Shown here: positions 1-12,953 of the stretch, piece by piece
How the letters are laid out: the number at the start of each line of letters is the position of its first letter
Numbering within the stretch: the first letter of the stretch is position 1
DNA from: Sphaerolaimus hirsutus
Taxonomy: Eukaryota; Nematoda; Chromadorea; Monhysterida; Sphaerolaimidae
Reading direction: 5' to 3'
Assembly: GCA_964036195.1 (NCBI GenBank)
Contig: OZ038451.1
Location: forward strand, 9,428,529 to 9,492,528
DNA length: 64,000 nucleotides
Position numbers and translations under genes: made by a program
Notes under the pieces: model-generated
What the model saw: the letters and a program-made list of their open reading frames with translations, nothing else
What the model was told of the DNA's origin: nothing
The model's database searches: none

Positions 1-3000
1 TCAAACTTTTCCTTCAATTCAGCATTGCCTAGAAAAGTTGAGTTGCGTTTTTACCCATTCTCTGAAGTATAGACATCAAATAAATAAATAAATAAATTCA
101 AATTAGTCAAATAAATCCGCAAACCGATTGCCCTGGCAGCATTCTGCACCTCCCTCAGCAGTTCCTCGAGTCTGCGTAGGGCACGAATGATACTGCCCTC
201 AAATACGGTCGTCTGCCGGCAAATGTCCGCAAATGACCGCCCATTGGACCACTCGTAAACCACGCCCATCAGTTGCGGCCTGAAAAAATGAAGCCAGCTG
301 AGATACCGTATATCCTCGAATAAGTCCCCCCGCTTTGATGGGTGGGAAAGACAACCATGTAAAAATGTATAATCTAGTAGTGTGTTCACTAGCATTGATT
401 TCATGCAAGAATTATGGATTTTGTATTCCGACTTAAAAGTTTACTGGACTAATTTAACCCCATGCATAAAATATATTGATCATGTTATTTTACTTCATAA
501 TCTGACGAACAAATAACTCCCACGGGGTCTTATTCGGGGATATACGGTACATCGAAATCGGTACATCGACATTCCTACAACATGCACACACTGTGCAGCT
601 CAACTGTATAATAATAATGGAGCATGTTTCTCTTCACTACAAATGGACAGAGTTTCATGCTATAAAACACGATAAAAAATAACTACCCCTCAAATATCTC
701 CCCAGTACATGTAGTTTGACGAAAATGACTATACGGCGGTCTGAGAAGGACGTTATGGTTGACAGTGATACGAAAAACTGATATTTCCCCAGGATTATTC
801 CACCACTCGAGAAAATCTAGCTGATAAAACCCCCTAGGCTTTATTATAAAATTTGGATATTCGAAAATCAAACTGACTTGAACGAATCCACATATTTATC
901 CTCGTCCAATTCGATGTTGCACTCCTTCGTGATTTTGGCGATTCTCCGCGCATATTCCTGCGCGATGGAAAAAACACAGCGTGAAAAACATTCTGCATTC
1001 ATCCCTAAAACTAGACTACACACCAGAGTTCTTACAATACTGGTATTTTTGGAAAGCGTAAATGAAAACGTAAGTACTTTTTCTGATTTATACTAAACAT
1101 TAAGGTATTTTTAAAATACCGGGGAAAGCGGAATCTCTTTCTTTGATTGCTAAACTAGCATTGTGATTTTGTGATGTTTGCGTATTTTTAGTTTCGCGGT
1201 ACCCGGGTATTTCCGACGAGAAAGCGTAACAAATCGTAATGGTATTTTTGGAAAGCGTAAGCGTAAACCTTAGCATTAATACCCAAACTACCTACGTATT
1301 TCGGGCAAACGAAAATACGCTTTCGCAACTCCGCCACACACTAACAGTCAACTTTCTCAGCAACTCCACCAATCTGTCGTTGTTGATGGCGGCCCCCTCT
1401 GCCTTCTCCTGGAACACGAAACAGGACAGAAGCGCGGCGCACTCCTGCGCGCTCAGGTCGTTGAACACGCCGTCGAACAGCATCTCGGTGAGCAGGATCT
1501 CGTCGGCGGCGCTGATTTCGCACGCGACTCGACCCTGGGCGTCCAAAGTGCATTATTTGATGGCTGTGGTCATCTGATGTGATGGCACTTGGTTTAAAAA
1601 AAAAATAGCATCGAATTGACCACCTATTTTCGACCATTTTCACCGAGTTTCAATACTTTCAACTTTTGGCTATTCACCTACAAATGTGACTTATTAGCCT
1701 ATTTTAGTCGATTTTCTCACATTCGGAACTTGTAACTGAAACAACTGTTTGCGCGAACTCAAACACGTTTTAGTTTCCACAAAGTCCTTTCCAGTTGCCA
1801 ATACATGCGGCACGCGTTTCATGATGTTCCAGTACACGAGCCCACCAAAAATGCAAGTCAAAAAGTGTCAAGAAAGTGCCTTTGTAGTGATGACGCCCTG
1901 TTCGTCGCAGCATCCACAGCGACGCAGCAACCGCTGCCGTCGTCGCAGCTCGTCTTGCTGCAGCAGCGACAATGCGCGCTTCACTTCAGACTTGGCAGCG
2001 CGCCAGCCAGCCTTCGCCTGAGAATCGCAAGGCCTAATTATGCGACACAATGATAAATCCGTAGGTGGCAAATACGCAGTACACGTTTTTATTTTGCGGT
2101 AAACGGTACGGTGCGGTAAATCTGAAGAGTGCGGTATGTGGTACGGTATGTCAGAAATGTAAATCCGTGACAAACCTCCAACTTCTCTTTGTATTTATCA
2201 TAACAAGACTTGAAGTTTGGCTTCTGTCGCGCCGGGTGCTCAGTGAAACGGGTGGTCATTTCTTTTGCATGTTTCACCGCTTCCACGCAGGACTCCTCCT
2301 TGATTTGAAGGTCATCAATAGGGTCGAGTAGCGGCATACCTTGCGGGAAGCGCTGTTTCACACGCTGCGTGTGCATTTGTAAATGTGAACCAATACATAA
2401 TGCGTATGATCAGTATACTAAAGTACAATCGAAGAGTTCCCAAAGGTTCATTCCAAAAGTGCATATGTCCACAAAGTTCGATTGTTAAATATCGCATTTT
2501 AAAGTTTTGTAAAAAAACAACGACAAAACCGATAGACAAACTTCAATGGTCAACATTACACCACGTTTCGCTTCCATGGTGCTCAGATCCTCTGGGAACT
2601 TTATGCGCACGGCACTGATTTCGCCGATGAGATTCAGCATGCATGGTACCACCTGGATAGGTTAAGGTAACGTTTACACGAAAAATCAGGGACGACAAAA
2701 TGTTCTTTTAAAGTTTCATATTTGAAGGAAAAAGTTGTGCATTTGTGATAGAAGGCAGTGTCAAGTTTCAGATAATTATTGCTTGTCATTGCTAAGTTAC
2801 AGGCATTTCTGTTGGCAAAATTCTGCCGTCGCAGCTCTGTCGTGGCCGCGACAACTGAAATTCTTAAGACACAACGAGCACAAATTGCCTGAAACTTGGC
2901 ATGTGTGTATACTCAAGTAGTATTTATATTCACTTCACTGCCTTTTCTTAGAAATATAAAACTTTTACCTTGAAATATGAAGTGTTGAATCAAAGTTCAA

Positions 3001-6000
3001 AAAACTCACAGCGGGCTGAGCGCTATGATCCACGTCACTAGTCTTGGGCGGTCTCAACTCATTGAGGCTTTTAGCGCCCTTTTTGCTGTCAGTGGACAAA
3101 TTCAAGAGCACATCGACAATGTAGACAGTGTTCTCGCCCTGCTGAGGGTTGGGCACCAGGCCAGGCACCTCGGACACTTGCTTTTTGGAGTAGTTCAGAA
3201 TGACGCCCCACGAGAAGTCCACGGAGGCGGTGCGGATCTGAGGTAGGTTGCAAAGGTTGTCAAGTGTCAAGTTAAGTGTAAAATGTCATGTAAAGTGTCA
3301 ATCTGAACAAAAAAAGGGAAAAAATTATTGAACTTTGCCTGAAAGTTCGTGAGACGTGCAGAAAAGCAAGAAAATACAACCGCCCCCCCCCCCAAAGCAA
3401 GAGACCACAATCCAATACCACAGCCACAGAAACTCCCCACCAACATGAACCAATCTGCCGGCCACCAAAAAGGGCAGTATATACCGCGGCTGCACGATGT
3501 ACTTCTGCACGGTGTCGTTCAAGGCGTCGATCTGCTGCTCCAGTTGGTGCACCGCGTGCATCTGAGACTCTTGCGGCACTTTTATCGACTCCAAGAGTAC
3601 TTTTGCGTCGTCGCGTTCTGAGGGTGGAGTTTTTTAGATTTTTCAAAAACCAATTTGGACTGTTTATCGTGAATTTTGTGATGGTGAATGGTTGTTTGAG
3701 CCATTTTTGTTTGTTGACAAAAACGGAAACAGAAACGGAGGCATAGGCCCTGCGCACACTAGTTTTCACACGAAATTACGAAAACTCATAAATGAGCTTT
3801 AAACGTGTTTGAGTTTTCCACAATGAGTCATTTTCAATCTCCGTCAACTGTAGTTGACGGCTACCTCATTGTAGAAAACTCAAATGCGTTCTAAGCTGAT
3901 TTGTAAGTTTTAGAAATTTTGAAAAAACTAGTGTGATTTTGTGTGAGAACTAGTGCACAATGGTGACAATCAACTAGCCGAAAACATGTTTTTTGTTAAG
4001 TTATTAATTACCGACCCTGCAGGGCGCTGCTTTATTACAATTGATTCAGGGCTTATTACAATGATGCAAGCTTTACTTTGATTTATGTATTTTTTTAAAC
4101 ATAACAAAACAAACAATTTAAAACACAAACTAATCACAATCAGTGAAAACTAGCGAAAATTGCTCAGGAGTGTTAGATAACACAGAAAATGGCCTCACCT
4201 TGAACAAGTCTGGGCAAAGACGCGAAATTCTGAAACTGGTGGAATGATCTTGACAACATCCATTCGGGATACAGCTGCTCAACTCGCATCATATTCATCA
4301 CCTAAAAAATTGACATTGACGAGTTTTTGTACAGAGTCCAACAGTTTAAATTTGAAAAAATCTCAAAACTTTTTTAAACCAACCATATTGTAGGTGAGAC
4401 GAAACTGGGAATTCAGAGGATCCGCCTGGCCCTGTGAAAAATGTTCAGCTATAAACACGTAATACACTTCCCACACAGCCACAGCAAAGACCCCAACTAT
4501 GACCAAAAAAACGTTGTTGTTTTTTTCAAACGACTGTTCGTTAAACGTTGTTTAGAAAACCTTTAAAAAAACACCGACCAACCCCCCCCCAAACCTTGAT
4601 AATATTCTTGGCAATCTCGCTGGGCATCTGCTGGTCGAGCATCAATATAACCAAACCCCTATCATCCTTTCCCCTGCGGCCGGCCCGACCCGACATTTGG
4701 ACATATTCGCCCGAGCTGACCCAGCGCATGTCGGTCCCGTCGAATTTCTTGGCCGCCGTGAAGAGCACCGTGCGCGCGGGCATGTTCAGCCCCATGCTGA
4801 ACGTCTCCGTGGCGAAGAGGACCTGTGGGGGTGAAGGATGCGGGGGTCTCCAATGGGGGTGGGGGTTGGGGGATACCCGCCAAATCGGTCAGTCTTTTTA
4901 CCCTTTTACTATCCTATCTATTGAACCCTCAATATACCCCTATGGTATCCCAAGAAAATGCAGCTAGGTATATTTATATCCCCTTGGAGGGCCGATTTAC
5001 TATCAATCGAACCCCGGCGAAAATCAAAATCCTGGTAACCCCTGGAAGGGCGTAAACACCCGTGCTGCAACTTGCGCGCAAAATCAACCTCTGAAAAACC
5101 GACCTTGATCAGACCCTCGCCGAAAAGTATTTCAATAATTTCCTTCAGAATTGGCAAAAGGCCAGAATGGTGGATGCCGATTCCGCGCTCCAGATATGGT
5201 ACGATGCTGCGAACCTGCGAAAAAAGTAGGAATAAATCCTTGCTCTACAAATAAAAATAAATGATCACCTGCTCCAGCTTCTTGTCCTCATCCGATAAAC
5301 CATCAATCGCGTTGAAGAATATTTCGCGCACGTGCGCCTTTGATTGGCCTACAAAGACAAAATATCCAAATGTTAAAAAATATCCTAAAAAGCAGCACCA
5401 TTTACCAGCAGAACCAACGACCCTGTGCCTGTGAACACACTAGTCATCTAGACACGCCAGTCATGTATTTTATGGGGGATTAGCATGGTCCAGGGGATTG
5501 GTGGCAGCAGGTTTGCACGATTAGTAGAGACATAGCACGGGCCGCAGTGCGTGCGCTCTTCGATGACACTTCGATGGCACGATAAAAAAACACATGATTC
5601 CACCTAAAATTCGTGACTGGCGGGTCTACATGACTAGAAGGCCAAAGTCGAACCAACTATCGTTGAAGTCGAAATCGCCCAGCTCATTAGCGTAGGCCTC
5701 GCAATCCCTCCGCGAGAAACTGAACACAATAGCGGGCACCATATCCTTATCCTGAATAGTACGCACTATCCTTTTAACATTAGCCTCAAGTTCCTGTTTG
5801 GACTTTTTCGAACTGCCAAAGCCGCCCAAAGCGCCGCCGGTTACTGAGGCGCCTGCGGGACCGGCCAGGCGGGCCATGGCTTCGTTGAATTTGGCTTCGC
5901 GGAATTCACCCTGGGTGGGGTATTTGTTGTTTTTTGGGGGGTATGATGTTGTTTTTTATTGGAATTGAATTTTTTGGGTTGGGCTCTTTGCCAAATAACC

Positions 6001-9000
6001 TAAAGCAACAGTGGCGTGAAAATGTGAGGTGAAAAGTCAACCGTCGAGTAACGAATTTAATTAGATTCTGATGACTGTCAGTAGGGATTAGGGTGTCAAA
6101 AAAATTTTTTACGGAAAACGGAAAAAAATTGCACTTGGCGGAAAACGGAAACGGAAAAAAAATTTCAGCGGCCGGAAAACGGAAAAAGAGGCCGGAAAAA
6201 CGGAAACGGAAAAATCAAATTTGCACGGAAATGGAAAAACTTGCTGGAATTTTGCCGGAAAACGGATAAAATTTCGGAAAACGGATAAAATTTGCTTAAA
6301 TTTTGCTGGAAGTGGAAAAAATTTGCAGTAATTTTGCTGGAAACAGAAATTTTTTTACATCATTGACAATCTGCATGAATTTTTGCCAGTTTGGCTGATC
6401 AGAAAACTGAAAGTTGAGCCAGAAAAAGGTAAAATGAGGCAGAAAAATGGAAAATTGAGGCGGAAAATGGAAAAATGTAGAAAAACTGGAAATTGAGGCG
6501 GAAAATGGAAAAAAGGCGGAAAAACTGAAAATTTAGCCGGAAAATGGAAAATGAGTCGGAAAAACGGAAACGGAAAAAAATATTGCCGGAAAACGGAACG
6601 GAAAACGGAAAAAAAAATTTCAGCAGCCAGAAAACGGAAAAAATTTGCCTGCGGAAAACGGAAACGGAAAACGGAAACGGAAAACGGAAATTTGACACCC
6701 TAGTAGGGATGGAAAAAAAGCGCTTTTTTTAACGGCCCCGCTTTTTTTTTAAAAAAAGCGCTTTTTTCGCTTTTTTCAAAAAATCTTGAGACGTTCCCTA
6801 AAAACCTCCCAAATATGGTTCTGTATCAATATATACAGGTATATCAGACAAGTGGCAGTACTTGTGATGATATATAGCCATATAATGGCTGTGTAGTCAT
6901 TGGATAACATGATCAGTGGTGATTTCTGCCAAAAAAAATACTTTTTATGTTGACTCATTATGTATATCGCAGTTTGTGAATGTTTCATGACTTCGAGTGA
7001 AGTTAGGCATGAAATAGTGCTTATAAAAAAGGCTATGAAAGAAGGCTAATACATTGAGACTAATGTTCCCCACTGATGACGTATTTGGAGCACATTGGCT
7101 GAATATTCTATACTACACTTAACATATCACAACTTATTATTACATGATAGCATGCAGGGATAGAAGCAATGACGCTAAAAATGCCAACAAAAAAACAATG
7201 AAAACAGTCACCAGTGGTAATTTGCATGTGAAATTTTGCGCGTGCACACAAAAAATAGCAAAATACCTAGTGCATAAGTACAAAATTTTTTGCCAGCGCT
7301 TTTTTTAAAAAAAAAGCGGCGTTTTTTTAAAAAAAAGCGCTTAAAAAAAGCGCTTGCCATCCCTAACTGTCAGTCAACTAAAATTAGAAATTCTCAAGCA
7401 GAAAAAAGTCAACTGAAAAACACACGAATTTCCGATTAAAGGAGAGAATTTCCGATTTAATTCACATTTCTACGGTTTGTGAAAATATTGTGACCACAGT
7501 GTACATCTACTAGCGATATTCGCTACGGTGCATTCAAACCAGAATCTTTACAAGTAGGTAATCTAAAAATAATAATTCTTAAAAACTGACATCAACGGCG
7601 ACAACTTCGTAAAGTCCATCGGCGCCGACGGGAAAAATGAAGTGCTGCAGCGGCACGGGCCGGTAGTCGGTGTAGACCACGTGGCACGCTTGCGAATGCA
7701 GCCACGCCACCCACTCTGAGGGGGCGGAGTTAGCAGATCACTGATCACGATGGACGCGAGGTTGAGAGCGAATGAATATAGTCTAGTGATGGCACAAGTT
7801 ACAATGAAATCTATTATATCCCATCTGAATAAACGAACAGACAAAAAATTTCGTCGTCAGTAGGGTTGGGAATTTCAAAATTGTCGGGTTCGGGTATCGG
7901 GTCCAAAAATTTCGGGTCGGGTATCGGTTCCAAAATTTTGCGGGTATCGGGTTCGGGTTCGGGTATTGAGGTCGGGTATCGGGTCAGGTTTTCAGGTTAA
8001 AATGTCGGGTATCGGGTAATAGAATTGATGGGTATGAGGTAATAAAATCATCTGGTATTGGATTGAACAACAAAAATACAGCATGGTGTAGTAAAATACA
8101 GATTCGGTTGAATGGTGTAGGTTCGCGCTATGTAGTGTATCACAAAGTGTATAAATAAATGCAAATACACATGGGTATCGGGTTTCGGTTCCAAAAAGTG
8201 TGCGGATATCGGCTTCGGGTCGGGTTCCCAACCCTAGTCGTCAGATCAGATAAAGTTGCTCCTCCTACTGGGTGCATATTTTTTCACGTCAATTTACTCA
8301 TCAAAATATGGTAGCATTCATTTTATAGCGTTATATCCGTCCAGTATAAAACACAGCACACACCGGCAAATTGTCGGGCATTTGGTATCGTAGCGGAGAG
8401 AAACACGTAATGCACGTTGTCGGGTAGGAGCACGATCGTCTCCTCCCACACGACGCCTCGTTCTGAAAAAGATAGGAGGAGTTCAGTTCGCCAAACAGCA
8501 GAGTATGCGCCCAAAATTACGTATGTCTTGGTCGATAATGCGCCAGCCTGCACGATACTTATGTGCACACAAAAAAATATATATTAAAAAGGCGGAGTCG
8601 AGTACAACGTTTTGTGCATGTCACATTTTTTTGTTTTTTTCACAATTTTGATTTTATTGACGATGACGTCATAATAGTATTTCCTTCAAAAAAATGCATG
8701 GGCACGCATGGTCCGCGGAGTATACATGGTAACTACAATATTTCAATTTCCAAAAATCTCCAACCTTTATCTCTCATGTAATGGATTTCGTCGAATATGA
8801 CCCAACCAACTTCGCGCATTATCTCCGAGCCCTTGTAGAGCATCGAGCGCAGAATCTGTACACACAGCGATGAGTTTTCCCGGTCCAAAATCAGTTTTGA
8901 GGTGACTTTATGGGCTACAAAAAATGGCGAAAGACCGGTGCCCAAGTAAACCCGGTGCCCAAGTACACCCGGTGCCCAAGTTTAAATACCCGGTGCCCAA

Positions 9001-12000
9001 GTACGCCTGGTGCCCAAGTAAAGTGCCTGTACTTGGGCACCGGGCGGATGTTTACTTGGACACCCATGTCCGGGTCTGTCGAGTCCGGGTCACATTCCGG
9101 GTTGTGAACATGAATGCTAGTTTACTTGCGATCACCTTCACAACCCGGAATGTTACCTGGGCTCGATAGTTTATTCGGGTTTTAATTACAAGGGCTAGTT
9201 GACTAGTGCTCGTATTACGATCCGAAAAATATTGAGTCCAGATAATATTCCAGGTTGGGCCCGCACACGCTAGTTGACATCGACACCAAATGTCAACTGG
9301 TGCCGATCCCGATTCAAAGCTTGCTGACGAGTGGACAAACAACGTTCAAACGCAATCGTCGAATTAGGAACGGAACCAGTTGACATTTGGTGTCGATGTC
9401 AACTAGCGTGTGTGGAGCCATTGTGAAGGTGATCGCTAATGAACTAGTATTCATATGCCCGGAATGTTACCCCGACTCGATATTTTTTTCAGGTCATAAA
9501 TACAAGCGCTAGTTGACTAGTGCTTGTATTTACGACCCGAAAAGATATCGAGTCCAAGTGGTGCCCAAGTACTGCACAAGTATGCCCAAGTAAAAAGCCG
9601 CCTGGTGCACAAGTAAACATCCGCCTGGTGCACAAGTACGGGCACTTTACTTGGGCACCGGGCGTACTTGGGCACCGGGTATTTAAACTTGGGCACCGGG
9701 CGTACTTGGGCACCGGGTCTACTTGGGCACCGACACACAGTCCAAAAAATAACTCAATGAAAACCGACACCTGTTAATTGAACACACGCTGGTCAAGGAA
9801 TGAATGACCATGGATTGTAGAAAAATTGATTTTTGAGCAGCCCGATTTTTATATCGCTGTAGTCAAGATTAGTCCTATTTTTCTTTGTAATTATCTCTAG
9901 GGGGTATAGATGAAACTAAATACCATTTTTAAAATCTATTTATTTTTTAAAACCCTTTAAAAAATCACTTGAAAAAACTCGCTTGCCAACCCTAACGACC
10001 ACCGAACCGACCTCAGTTGTCATCACCAAACAAGAAGCACTAGGCGCTATAGTGACGTCACCAGTCATTAACCCAACGTCATGAAACTCGTCCTTCAGTT
10101 CACGGTATTTCTGATTGGATAGCGCCTTTATTGGACTGGTGTAGATCACTCGCTGCTGTTTTTTCAGTGCCATTGCCACGGCGTACCTGTGTATGGGGAT
10201 GGAAAGTAATTATTTTTAAACTGTGACTGTAACAAGTGTAATTAGTGACTGTAACAAGTGAAAATGTTAAGTTTGCTATGTTAAGTTAAGAGAAGTGCTT
10301 AAGTAAGCCTAGAAGAGAATGTTCACGCATACAGAGTTATGTTTCATACTTCAGAAGCACGTGGAAGCACAACAGTGGCTGGATTTTGTACACTCTAACA
10401 TATCACGGCTTATTATTATTTGGCAGCATGAGAAAATGGAAGGTTTGCGACTACAAAGACGTAACATCAACGTATAAAAATATCAACGTAAAATACCCCC
10501 ACCGTTAATTTGTATGTGAAAGTGCGCGCTTTCACGCATAAAATTACGGAATACAAAATGACTCACAAATAAGTCACTACTAGTTAATCACAACAAAAAA
10601 TACATATGTTGATTTCGTTTTGAAAAAACCTTGTTGTTTCAAATCAAAATGACTCACAAAGCAACGACAGTTTTCCCAGCACTGGTGTGAGCGCTCACCA
10701 GCACACTCTGCGTGTTGTCAATGCATAGTAACGCCTCTTTTTGGAACGGGTCCAATTGGAATGGAAAATCCTTCACTGGCTCGGTGTTCGGCGCTTTCAA
10801 GGGGACGTACTCCACGCCGGACGGAACGCATACCTGTGGAGAGAATCAAATTACGTTGGGAGAGTGAAAATCGACATATGCTGTACCGGTTACAGGCGGC
10901 CAGTCAATTAAAAAATTACGGTACCGTGGGAGTATTCAGCGACGATAACCCATGTACCGTAAGCCATTTGCAACCTGCAAAACGCCGTACCACTTGCTTT
11001 CAAGTAGGCCTGCTAGACATGTGGACCCTCTAGTCATGTAGACCCGCCAGTAATGTATTTTAGGGGCGACTAGCATAGCATGGGAGATTAGCGTGGTCTA
11101 CATGACTGGCGAGTCTACATGACTAGCGGGTCTACATGACTAGCGGGTTCACATGTCTACATGCCCATGGTGCTTGCTTTAATGCCTGCCAGTCGCTCGA
11201 TCGATCCCACAACCCAGGCACAGTTCAAAGAAAGTGCGCCCACCTCGTGTATACACTTCTCAGCGGTCTCGACCGTGTGCACAGTAACGCGCGGCACCGT
11301 CTGCATCAATTCCGTGTCGTCGCACTGCACCGTGAATTGGACGGCACCTTCGGGGGCCTCGTCGGGGGCGGAAGCCGCTTCGTCCAGGGCCGCCGGACCG
11401 TCACCGTTTTCGGTTGACTGTTAAGATGGTGAATGTAGTTTTTGCAACGTGGTTGCTGGACACTTGTATGGTGGACTTAATTTCAAGGAATTCTCTTCAT
11501 GGTTAGGGGTGGCAATAAATCGCTTTTCATAGAATCAACTAGGTTTGTTTCTCAAATTTGACGGATTTTTCTCGAATTCACCTGGGAAAGTGTGTACTAA
11601 AGTGTGAAACTAAAAATAAGGATATTTTGGGATATCCCCTTGGTAATTCTGCTTTTCCAATAAATTATTTCCATTCCAGCCATTTCCCATCTATTTATGT
11701 AGGTAAATTCATATTTGGCAGTTTTTCCTTGGCACCTGGCCAAATTTGTTTCTGAACGCTTTCTTACGATCCCAGCAACTATCCTCCAACAGGTAAACCT
11801 AGTTGGTAAACAAAATGGCAAAATACACACCTTAGCCGCCTTTGACGCGTCAGGCGCGCCATTCTCAACGTTGGACTTTCGCTTACGCGTTTTATCCTTT
11901 TTGGTAGCAGCCGCATCTCCGACGAGGGAGGCAAGGAGGTCCGATGCCCTGAAACGATATAATATACATGATTTTAGACTTAGATACTGACAGACTAGCA

Positions 12001-12063
12001 TATTTACCTCTTTTTGGCGTCGTCGGTCTTGGCTGACTCCAAATTGCGCATAGCATCGGCCAT
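1..12063 (-). CDS. MTR4: MTR4 (SKIV2L2/MTREX) exosome RNA helicase, 23 exons, C-terminus cut by window edge
   Basis: DExH-box helicase that feeds nuclear RNA to the exosome (TRAMP/NEXT-type complexes). Exons, 5' to 3': 12063-12008, 11948-11831, 11417-11244, 10833-10658, 10186-10012, 8855-8765, 8462-8364, 7715-7591, 5910-5658, 5348-5269, 5214-5104, 4822-4595, 4431-4384, 4301-4199, 3617-3451, 3237-3010, 2652-2560, 2364-2176, 2017-1880, 1534-1346, 957-878, 279-125, 28-<1. All junction phases agree, giving about 1,034 codons against roughly 1,040 in animals; only the last ~20 residues are missing. Seen: Walker [10 protein letters not shown] (~163-171), DEIH (~255-258), SAT (~286-288), [10 protein letters not shown] (~528-537), then the MTR4-type arch/KOW region and the C-terminal helical domain ([16 protein letters not shown]). 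The short acidic N-terminus favours MTR4 over SKI2. The start is the first ATG in frame. One intron (1879-1535) has a GC donor. Confidence 0.96.
3745..3960. repeat. Fold-back MITE with CACACTAGTT-type ends
   Basis: Inverted-repeat element in the MTR4 intron 4198-3618. Its ends resemble ACACTAGTT and AACTAGTG, and the two halves are complementary around a TTGACGG-type centre. Relatives lie at 21035-21240, 33297-33440 and 38580-38745. No coding content. Confidence 0.55.
5430..5640. repeat. Inverted cluster of TCTACATGACT words
   Basis: Intron sequence with inverted copies of CTAGTCATGTAGAC-like words separated by a GGGGGATTAGCATGGTC-type spacer. The same arrangement recurs at 11008-11163. Nothing coding is seen. 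Confidence 0.5.
6082..7365. mobile_element. hAT-like MITE (poly-A/AGCGCTTTT type), with a second MITE inserted in it
   Basis: Starts TAGGGATGG, ends CCATCCCTA, and is flanked by the 8-bp duplication ACTGTCAG (6074-6081 and 7366-7373). Runs of A and T around AGCGCTTT lie inside each end. No transposase frame. It fills most of the 1.7-kb MTR4 intron 7590-5911. Confidence 0.85.
6089..6702. mobile_element. hAT-like MITE with GGAAAACGG-repeat interior, nested
   Basis: TAGGGTGTC..GACACCCTA ends with duplication GTAGGGAT (6081-6088, 6703-6710). The insertion lies inside the first bases of the element at 6082-7365, so it is the younger of the two. The interior is almost wholly permutations of GGAAAACGG. 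A related copy lies at about 28947-29310. Confidence 0.85.
7861..8236. mobile_element. hAT-like MITE with GGTATCGGGTT-repeat interior
   Basis: TAGGGTTGGG..CCCAACCCTA ends with perfect 8-bp duplication GTCGTCAG (7853-7860, 8237-8244). The interior is a degenerate array of CGGGTATCGGGTTCGG words. It lies in the MTR4 intron 8363-7716. Confidence 0.88.
8935..9740. repeat. Inverted GGTGCCCAAGTA arrays around a fold-back MITE
   Basis: In the MTR4 intron 10011-8856. Blocks of CCCGGTGCCCAAGTA-type repeats at 8935-9055 are matched in inverse orientation at 9590-9735. Between them lies a palindromic ACTAGTTGACATCG..CGATGTCAACTAG element (about 9240-9420). Open frames across the arrays are repeat translations, not genes. 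Confidence 0.7.
11008..11163. repeat. Second TCTACATGACT cluster
   Basis: At least four TCTACATGAC words or their complements within 150 bp, plus a GCCAGTAATGTATTTTA spacer shared with 5430-5640. It lies in the MTR4 intron 11243-10834. Confidence 0.5.
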
Positions 12064-12325
12064 TTTGAAACAGACCGGGTCATTTATAGCAACTTGGCCC
12101 ACGTCCAAGTTACCAGTTGCGTGTTGTATTTTGAGTAATTTTCCCTAAATTGTTACTCAAAATCGCTAAAATTTGCTCATTTTACCAATTTCCACTTTCA
12201 AAATCGCTACTTTCGTCTAAATACATGGTTACAGACCTATTGTTGGCTATTTTTGGCCAATTTTATCTACGTTTATAGCGATTTCGATATTATTGGCCAA
12301 CTGCCAAGGTGACATAAGGTGTATC
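12064..12325 (-). promoter_or_regulatory. MTR4 upstream region, built on a repeat shared with the CDK5RAP1 upstream region
   Basis: From 12078 the sequence matches 52230-52487 in the same orientation relative to the downstream gene. Shared parts are an inverted repeat ACTTGG-CCCACGT-CCAAGT (12092-12110), TATAAA read on the minus strand (12088-12083), and an AT-rich body. The TATAAA is only 20 bp from the ATG, so it cannot be a conventional TATA box for this start codon. A copy without the inverted repeat lies at about 18205-18410. A promoter role is inferred from position only. Confidence 0.45.
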
Positions 12326-12953
12326 TCCGTTTGAAACGATAGCTATCAAATGGATACAAGTATTCATTACAGTGTGTCCCGATTTTAGATTACTAAAAAA
12401 TGTCTTCCGTTGTGCCGTGCCAACATTGCGATGAAATAGAAAGAAAAGTTTCAGATAAATGAGTTTTTACATTATCATGCAGAATGCACTGGCGCAGTCA
12501 CGCCTGACAGTTATACTCCGGTATCCAAATGATACGCAAATTTTCTTTTTTTCCTATTTTGAGTGGGGACACTCGTGCGTGCTGGTAGGATAAAAAATCA
12601 AATGCAAATACATCGATCATCCAAATATCGAAATCACAATGTGTTAGGAGTTTTTGTTGAAGGTCTACTATTTTCCCGTTGAAAAAAAATCGCAATGACA
12701 ATCACAACACTTCAGACACAACCTCTTTCCACCACTTGTGTACCACATAAATATTTACAAAAATTACAAGTATTGTTCTACATTATTCCAACGCGTGCTC
12801 AACCAATGATGTCTTTCACACTTTCTTGCTTTTACAGCTGCGGGCAATTTCCATAAATATGGTGTGACAATAAGTAGCACTAGTGATAAGTAATTACAGA
12901 ATAAGCTGCTGTCTGTTTTTGTTACTGTTTTATTATACAGTGCTATCCTACAC

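Noticed and set aside
6399-6732. Phe-rich and Lys-rich open frames
   Set aside because: Translations of the GGAAAACGG repeat interior of a MITE.
8935-9740. CRISPR-like array
   Set aside because: Repeats are immediate, degenerate and inverted around a MITE, without uniform unique spacers; the DNA is eukaryotic.
12083-12088. TATA box for MTR4
   Set aside because: TATAAA lies only 20 bp before the ATG, too close for initiation upstream of the start codon; noted as part of the shared repeat only.
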